Below the pieces are notes generated by a model. The model made no database searches and had not been told where the DNA came from. It saw nothing but the letters and a program-made list of their open reading frames with translations. From Bacteroides sp. SM23_62_1 (GTDB taxonomy: Bacteria > Bacteroidota > Bacteroidia > Bacteroidales > SM23-62), in NCBI GenBank assembly GCA_001304505.1, contig LJUQ01000022.1, positions 1-37,877 on the forward strand: a stretch of 37,877 nt of DNA. Reading direction: 5' to 3'. Positions 35,044-37,877 of this stretch are shown here, piece by piece; the first letter of the stretch is position 1, and each line of letters starts with the position of its first letter. A program made the position numbers and the translations under genes.

Positions 35044-35284
35044 CTTCGTCAATCAACTGATAATACTTTAACATTCCGACAAAATCGAAAAAATATTTCT
35101 CAAAGCTTACAGGATCAATTTCATATTGATTTGTGAAATGGGTGGTTATTTCCTCAGCAGATTTATCATCCCTTAAAAGTTCAAGAATTTCCAGTCCCAC
35201 CTCATTAAGACTAAAAGAATCACCGGATGTAGGGTCGAAAATAAATCCTGATTCACTGATCGCAATGTTCTTTCTTAATTTCAT
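35030..35284 (-). CDS. PqqD-like small protein (RRE fold) with acidic C-terminal tail
   Basis: This 84-residue protein of the PqqD superfamily starts with strands around KNIAISESGFIFDPTSGDSFSLNEVG. A helix LEILELLRDDKSAEEI and a winged-helix-like C-terminal half (YEIDPVSFEKYFFDFVGMLKYYQLI) follow. In RiPP pathways PqqD-like domains bind a leader peptide and present it to modifying enzymes. The last residues, IDEDEED, form an acidic tail not typical of PqqD. No Ser of a phosphopantetheine site is apparent. It heads the gene set, and the 118 bases upstream hold a one-mismatch -7 element (CATATTTG, minus strand, 35310-35317). Confidence 0.82.
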   Translation of the reverse strand: MKLRKNIAISESGFIFDPTSGDSFSLNEVGLEILELLRDDKSAEEITTHFTNQYEIDPVSFEKYFFDFVGMLKYYQLIDEDEED

Positions 35285-35402
35285 AATTATCGGGAAATTT
35301 ATGTTATTACAAATATGAAACGAATAAAAAAATTAACTGTTATAAAATTCTGATAAAATGTTATGAAATTATGTATGTTATTTGGCAGTAATGAAATGAG
35401 GA

Positions 35403-35996
35403 TCAATACAATTTATCGAGAGGAATTTTAAGTGATTGTCTTTTCTCTTTAAAATCACTTACTGAAAAACCGGTGATCTTTTTAAATTGAGCAGACAGGT
35501 ATTGTACGCTGGAATAATCCATCATATAAGCTATTTCACTGAGTGTGAACTCACCGGAAAAAATCAGTTCTTTTATTCTCTCAATTTTTTGTAGGATAAT
35601 AAATCGTTCAAGTGTCAGAGGTTCGTGGGCAGAAAACAATCGTGATAAATACTGGTAATTATATCCAAGTTTTTCAACAAGGTAATCAGCTTTTCTGGCA
35701 ATTGAATCAACATTATTCATATAGTGAATCAATTCAATAATTGCTGTTTTTATTTGTTCAACAATTTGTTTTTCCCTGGTCTGAATTATATCAAGTCCAA
35801 TTGATTGGATAATTGAGTAAATCTTCTCCATTGTAATCCTTTCGGGGTCATGACTGATTGTTACTGATCCCAGACGAATCTCATGAACAATAATTCCTTC
35901 TTCCTGGAGTCTCTCCCTGAGCAGAATAATGCAACAGTTAGAGATCATGTTTTTAATAGCGAGGATTTCAGTAATGAGTCTGTTTTTTCCTGTCAT
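35403..35996 (-). CDS. AraC-family regulator with HMA-like N-terminal domain
   Basis: This 197-residue regulator has an N-terminal region (about 15-75) patterned like a heavy-metal-associated domain. It has a Cys pair C21-C22 in NCCIILLRERLQEEG, a central strand VHEIRLGSVTI and the helix IYSIIQSIGLDIIQ. The C-terminal AraC domain contains the two HTH units, VEKLGYNYQYLSRLFSAHEP and TLSEIAYMMDYSSVQYLSAQFKKITG. AraC proteins of this build occur in Bacteroidota near metal-efflux genes, so sensing of copper or another soft metal is inferred. It lies downstream of a CDF transporter on the same strand with a 232-base gap. The ATG at 35996 is used; Met17 is an alternative. Confidence 0.85.
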   Translation of the reverse strand: MTGKNRLITEILAIKNMISNCCIILLRERLQEEGIIVHEIRLGSVTISHDPERITMEKIYSIIQSIGLDIIQTREKQIVEQIKTAIIELIHYMNNVDSIARKADYLVEKLGYNYQYLSRLFSAHEPLTLERFIILQKIERIKELIFSGEFTLSEIAYMMDYSSVQYLSAQFKKITGFSVSDFKEKRQSLKIPLDKLY

Positions 35997-36172
35997 TGCT
36001 TATATATTCTATTCACACTCTGTTCTTATTACTCACCTTTTCTGCCTTAACTACGATCACAAAAGCAGACTGCCCCTTTTCTGGAGGAAGAATATTCAAA
36101 TAAGGCGTGAGCGGGCAATATACTGCACCATAATTACCCGATAACCTCAGAATTTTCTGTTTTATAATTATA

Positions 36173-36196
36173 TACCTGCCTGCATAAAGGGAGGTA
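36173..36196. promoter_or_regulatory. Imperfect hairpin between the CDF and AraC genes
   Basis: TACCTGCCT and AGGGAGGTA form a 9-base stem with one mismatch around a 6-base loop. It lies 33 bases beyond the CDF stop and about 180 bases upstream of the AraC start. It could end the CDF transcript or be an operator for the AraC protein. The rest of the 232-base gap shows no gene. Confidence 0.3.
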
Positions 36197-36228
36197 AAAA
36201 TATTACCGTTTTAAGTTTATATTGCCAA

Positions 36229-37152
36229 TCAATTTGTTAAATCTGATTCCTTAACGCCGTATTTCTCTTCTTCTTCGCAGCTGCCTGCCGGTTCTATATG
36301 TATCATAATATCAAAAATATTATCCATATCATTCCGTATCGCTTTTTCTGTATTACAGGCGATTTTATGCGCTTCCTGGATTGTAATTGTACTGTCGACC
36401 TCAATATCAAGTGCGATCATAAAATAATTTCCGATTTTCCTGATCCTGAGACGATGAGGATTATAAGCACCTTCCACTTTTTCAATAGCTTTAAATACTT
36501 TCTGATACAATCCCTTATCTGATACACCATCCATCAAGTCACGGTTGGTCTGCATAAAGATCTGAATACCAACTTTAATGATCCATACACTTACAATCAA
36601 TGCTGTTACAGAATCAAGTACCGGCATTTTAAGGATGAAAGTGAAGAACAAACCAACCAGGACAGCCAGGGAAATCAGCACATCATTCTGCATGTTTCTT
36701 GCATTTGCTTTCAACATTTCACTGTTGGTCTGTTTACCTTTCCGGAACTGGTGTACTGATAGTAATATCTTACCAGCAACGGAGACCAGTGTTACATAGA
36801 TGGCCAGCATTTCAGGCATTTCCCGTACCTTTCCTTCAATAAATCCATGAACTGTTGTAATGGCCAGTTGAGCTCCGGCGAAAAATATGATGAAAGCAAG
36901 TGCTTTGGTAGCAATCGTATCGGCTTTAAGATATCCATAAGGATATTCCGGACTGGGAGGCCGTCGCATTACTCTAGCTGTGAAAAGTGTTATTAATGAT
37001 GTTACAATATCACTTGCAGAATCAATGCCATCTGCCAGAACAGCCAGACTGCCCGATATAACGCCTGCAATTATTTTAAGAACGGAAAGGAAAATATTTC
37101 CCGATACAGCAATCCACGAAGCCCTGATGATACTCTGGATATTTGTTAACAC
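36229..37152 (-). CDS. Cation diffusion facilitator (CDF) metal transporter
   Basis: From a GTG at 37152 this is 307 residues. Six membrane segments are followed by a cytoplasmic domain with VEGAYNPHRLRIRKIGNYFMIALDIEVD. The TM2 metal residues are D44 and D48 (ADGIDSASD), and the TM5 pair is N153 and D157 (ARNMQND). Zinc CDF proteins normally have a His in this quartet, so a metal other than zinc, such as Mn2+ or Fe2+, is suggested but not shown. A TTG at 37182 would add ten residues, but a TAGTTTTG promoter element overlaps that codon, which favours the GTG. It sits with an HMA-AraC regulator and a divergent Cys-rich protein. Confidence 0.88.
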   Translation of the reverse strand: MLTNIQSIIRASWIAVSGNIFLSVLKIIAGVISGSLAVLADGIDSASDIVTSLITLFTARVMRRPPSPEYPYGYLKADTIATKALAFIIFFAGAQLAITTVHGFIEGKVREMPEMLAIYVTLVSVAGKILLSVHQFRKGKQTNSEMLKANARNMQNDVLISLAVLVGLFFTFILKMPVLDSVTALIVSVWIIKVGIQIFMQTNRDLMDGVSDKGLYQKVFKAIEKVEGAYNPHRLRIRKIGNYFMIALDIEVDSTITIQEAHKIACNTEKAIRNDMDNIFDIMIHIEPAGSCEEEEKYGVKESDLTN

Positions 37153-37179
37153 CGAGTTGGATCTTTTACGTGCTAATAC

Positions 37180-37187
37180 CAAAACTA
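37180..37187 (-). promoter_or_regulatory. Candidate -7 element for the CDF gene
   Basis: TAGTTTTG on the minus strand matches TAnnTTTG. It would start transcription near 37173, about 20 bases before the GTG at 37152. It overlaps the alternative TTG start at 37182 and so argues against that start. Confidence 0.4.
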
Positions 37188-37293
37188 TAAAATAAAAAAT
37201 AAATGCTTTATGTTCTTTAATAGAGCTTGCTTGGACAGTGGTTAAAAAAACGTTAATATTCTTGAAAACTTAGATTTTAATCGATTGTTGCAC

Positions 37294-37301
37294 TACTTTT
37301 G
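37294..37301 (+). promoter_or_regulatory. Candidate -7 element for the Cys-rich protein gene
   Basis: TACTTTTG matches TAnnTTTG and ends only 7 bases before the ATG at 37309. Transcription would begin at or within a few bases of the start codon, so the mRNA would be leaderless or nearly so. No TTTG is seen at the usual -33 spacing. Confidence 0.45.
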
Positions 37302-37308
37302 ACTATCT

Positions 37309-37770
37309 ATGAAAATTTTCAGGAAAATATTAACATCTTTTATAACGATAGCATTCCTTATGCCAACAACAGGCTTTTATTATGTAAGGCATAATTGTTT
37401 ACAGTCGGGCAAGCAAGAAATCGTATTATTTTACAAGTCAGAATGTTGTAATACAGAATCGAAAAGTCAGAATTGTTGTGATAGAAATAAACGGCATAAA
37501 AGTACTACGGAAAAGCAGACGTGTTCATATAATCTGACAGCAAATCATGAGGATTGTTGTGTTAACCAGGTGAATTACCTCAAAGATGATTCTGAGTATG
37601 ATATTAAGGAAAAATGCAATAAATCCAATCCAGTTTATGAAACTTGTTCTTTAATATATCCGGTTAGATCACCTTTGTCAGATTTAGTTCATTCATTTAC
37701 TGAGATTACATTACCACCCCTGATAACTTCAATTGATATTCTGAATCAGACTTGCAAACTGATTTTATGA
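37309..37770 (+). CDS. Exported Cys-rich HYC_CC_PP-like protein
   Basis: This 153-residue protein has an N-terminal signal or anchor segment (MKIFRKILTSFITIAFLMP) and eleven cysteines. They include the pairs C46-C47, C56-C57 and C83-C84, and an H28-N-C30 motif just after the signal. Near the end is LPPLI (P136-P137). This H-x-C, CC, PP layout corresponds to the HYC_CC_PP family, short Bacteroidota proteins often found beside heavy-metal efflux genes. Here Tyr is replaced by Asn. A periplasmic metal-binding or chaperone role is inferred. It is divergent from the CDF gene and is followed after 74 bases by another exported protein's start. Confidence 0.75.
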   Translation: MKIFRKILTSFITIAFLMPTTGFYYVRHNCLQSGKQEIVLFYKSECCNTESKSQNCCDRNKRHKSTTEKQTCSYNLTANHEDCCVNQVNYLKDDSEYDIKEKCNKSNPVYETCSLIYPVRSPLSDLVHSFTEITLPPLITSIDILNQTCKLIL

Positions 37771-37844
37771 TCTATTCCTCCCGAAGGCATTAAAGATGCC
37801 TGATATATTATAATATTATTCACAAATAATTAAGGAGGAAAGTT

Positions 37845-37877
37845 ATGACCAGACAATTAATTATAATTATAAGCTTG
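37845..37877 (+). CDS. Start of an exported or membrane protein, cut by the window edge
   Basis: Eleven codons (MTRQLIIIISL) follow a strong Shine-Dalgarno AAGGAGGAAAG at 37831-37841, which is unusual for this window and fixes the start at the ATG at 37845. The hydrophobic run suggests a signal peptide or membrane anchor. From its position after an HYC_CC_PP-like gene it may be a metal-efflux or TonB-dependent outer-membrane protein, but that is a guess. Confidence 0.55.
   Translation, partial: MTRQLIIIISL

Noticed and set aside
36000-36228. A short gene between the AraC and CDF genes
   Set aside because: All frames there are short and interrupted by stops, with no start and composition suggesting a real gene.
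1-37877. tRNA genes, rRNA genes, CRISPR arrays, insertion sequences
   Set aside because: No tRNA T-loop pattern, regularly spaced repeat, transposase or integrase gene was recognised while reading both strands.

Overview
This window looks like a chromosomal segment of an AT-rich member of the Bacteroidota, probably close to Bacteroidales. The evidence is a C-terminal type IX secretion sorting domain, the dut / TPR lipoprotein / DUF4292 lipoprotein / EnvC-like gene run, a metal-linked AraC regulator and an HYC_CC_PP-type protein of Bacteroidota style, weak Shine-Dalgarno sequences, several GTG or TTG starts, and repeated matches to the Bacteroidota -7 promoter element TAnnTTTG just upstream of genes. 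I saw no rRNA, tRNA, CRISPR array, transposase or phage gene.

Layout. Positions 1-2146 (minus strand) carry an ArsR regulator, queD and the 5' part of polA. A long-chain polyprenyl diphosphate synthase (+) follows, convergent with a minus-strand block from 16463 down to 3442: a TIGR01777-type epimerase, a polysaccharide flippase, dut, a TPR lipoprotein, a DUF4292 lipoprotein, an EnvC-like LytM protein, an RsbW-like kinase, ybeY, mnmG, adenine deaminase and uvrC. A perfect parS-like palindrome lies directly against the mnmG stop codon. Positions 16587-18314 (+) carry a secreted cyclophilin and pheS, then a GC-rich hairpin. Next come osmC (-) and a Crp/Fnr regulator (+), a small membrane protein, and the nadA / MORN-repeat / ruvB operon (-). 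An Fe-S-type Rrf2 regulator (+) diverges from nadA across a 516-base AT-rich region that contains an operator-like dyad. VanZ (-) and hemW (+) follow, then a coiled-coil membrane protein and a secreted T9SS protein.

The most interesting part is the minus-strand gene set from 35284 to 28480. It encodes a PqqD-like 84-residue protein with an acidic tail, an ATP-grasp ligase, a fold-III PLP decarboxylase, a urea-transporter domain fused to an M23 metallopeptidase, a TPR plus outer-membrane-barrel protein and a secreted TPR protein. Several of the genes overlap. The cytoplasmic trio resembles the carrier / ATP-grasp ligase / PLP decarboxylase logic of butirosin BtrI-BtrJ-BtrK, or an RRE-guided peptide modification. 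The remaining genes look like an envelope transport or remodelling arm. I know of no described pathway with this combination.

The right edge (35403-37877) is a metal-handling module: an AraC regulator with an HMA-like N-terminus, a CDF transporter whose transmembrane metal site lacks the usual zinc His, a divergent Cys-rich HYC_CC_PP-type protein from a nearly leaderless promoter, and the first 11 codons of a further exported protein.
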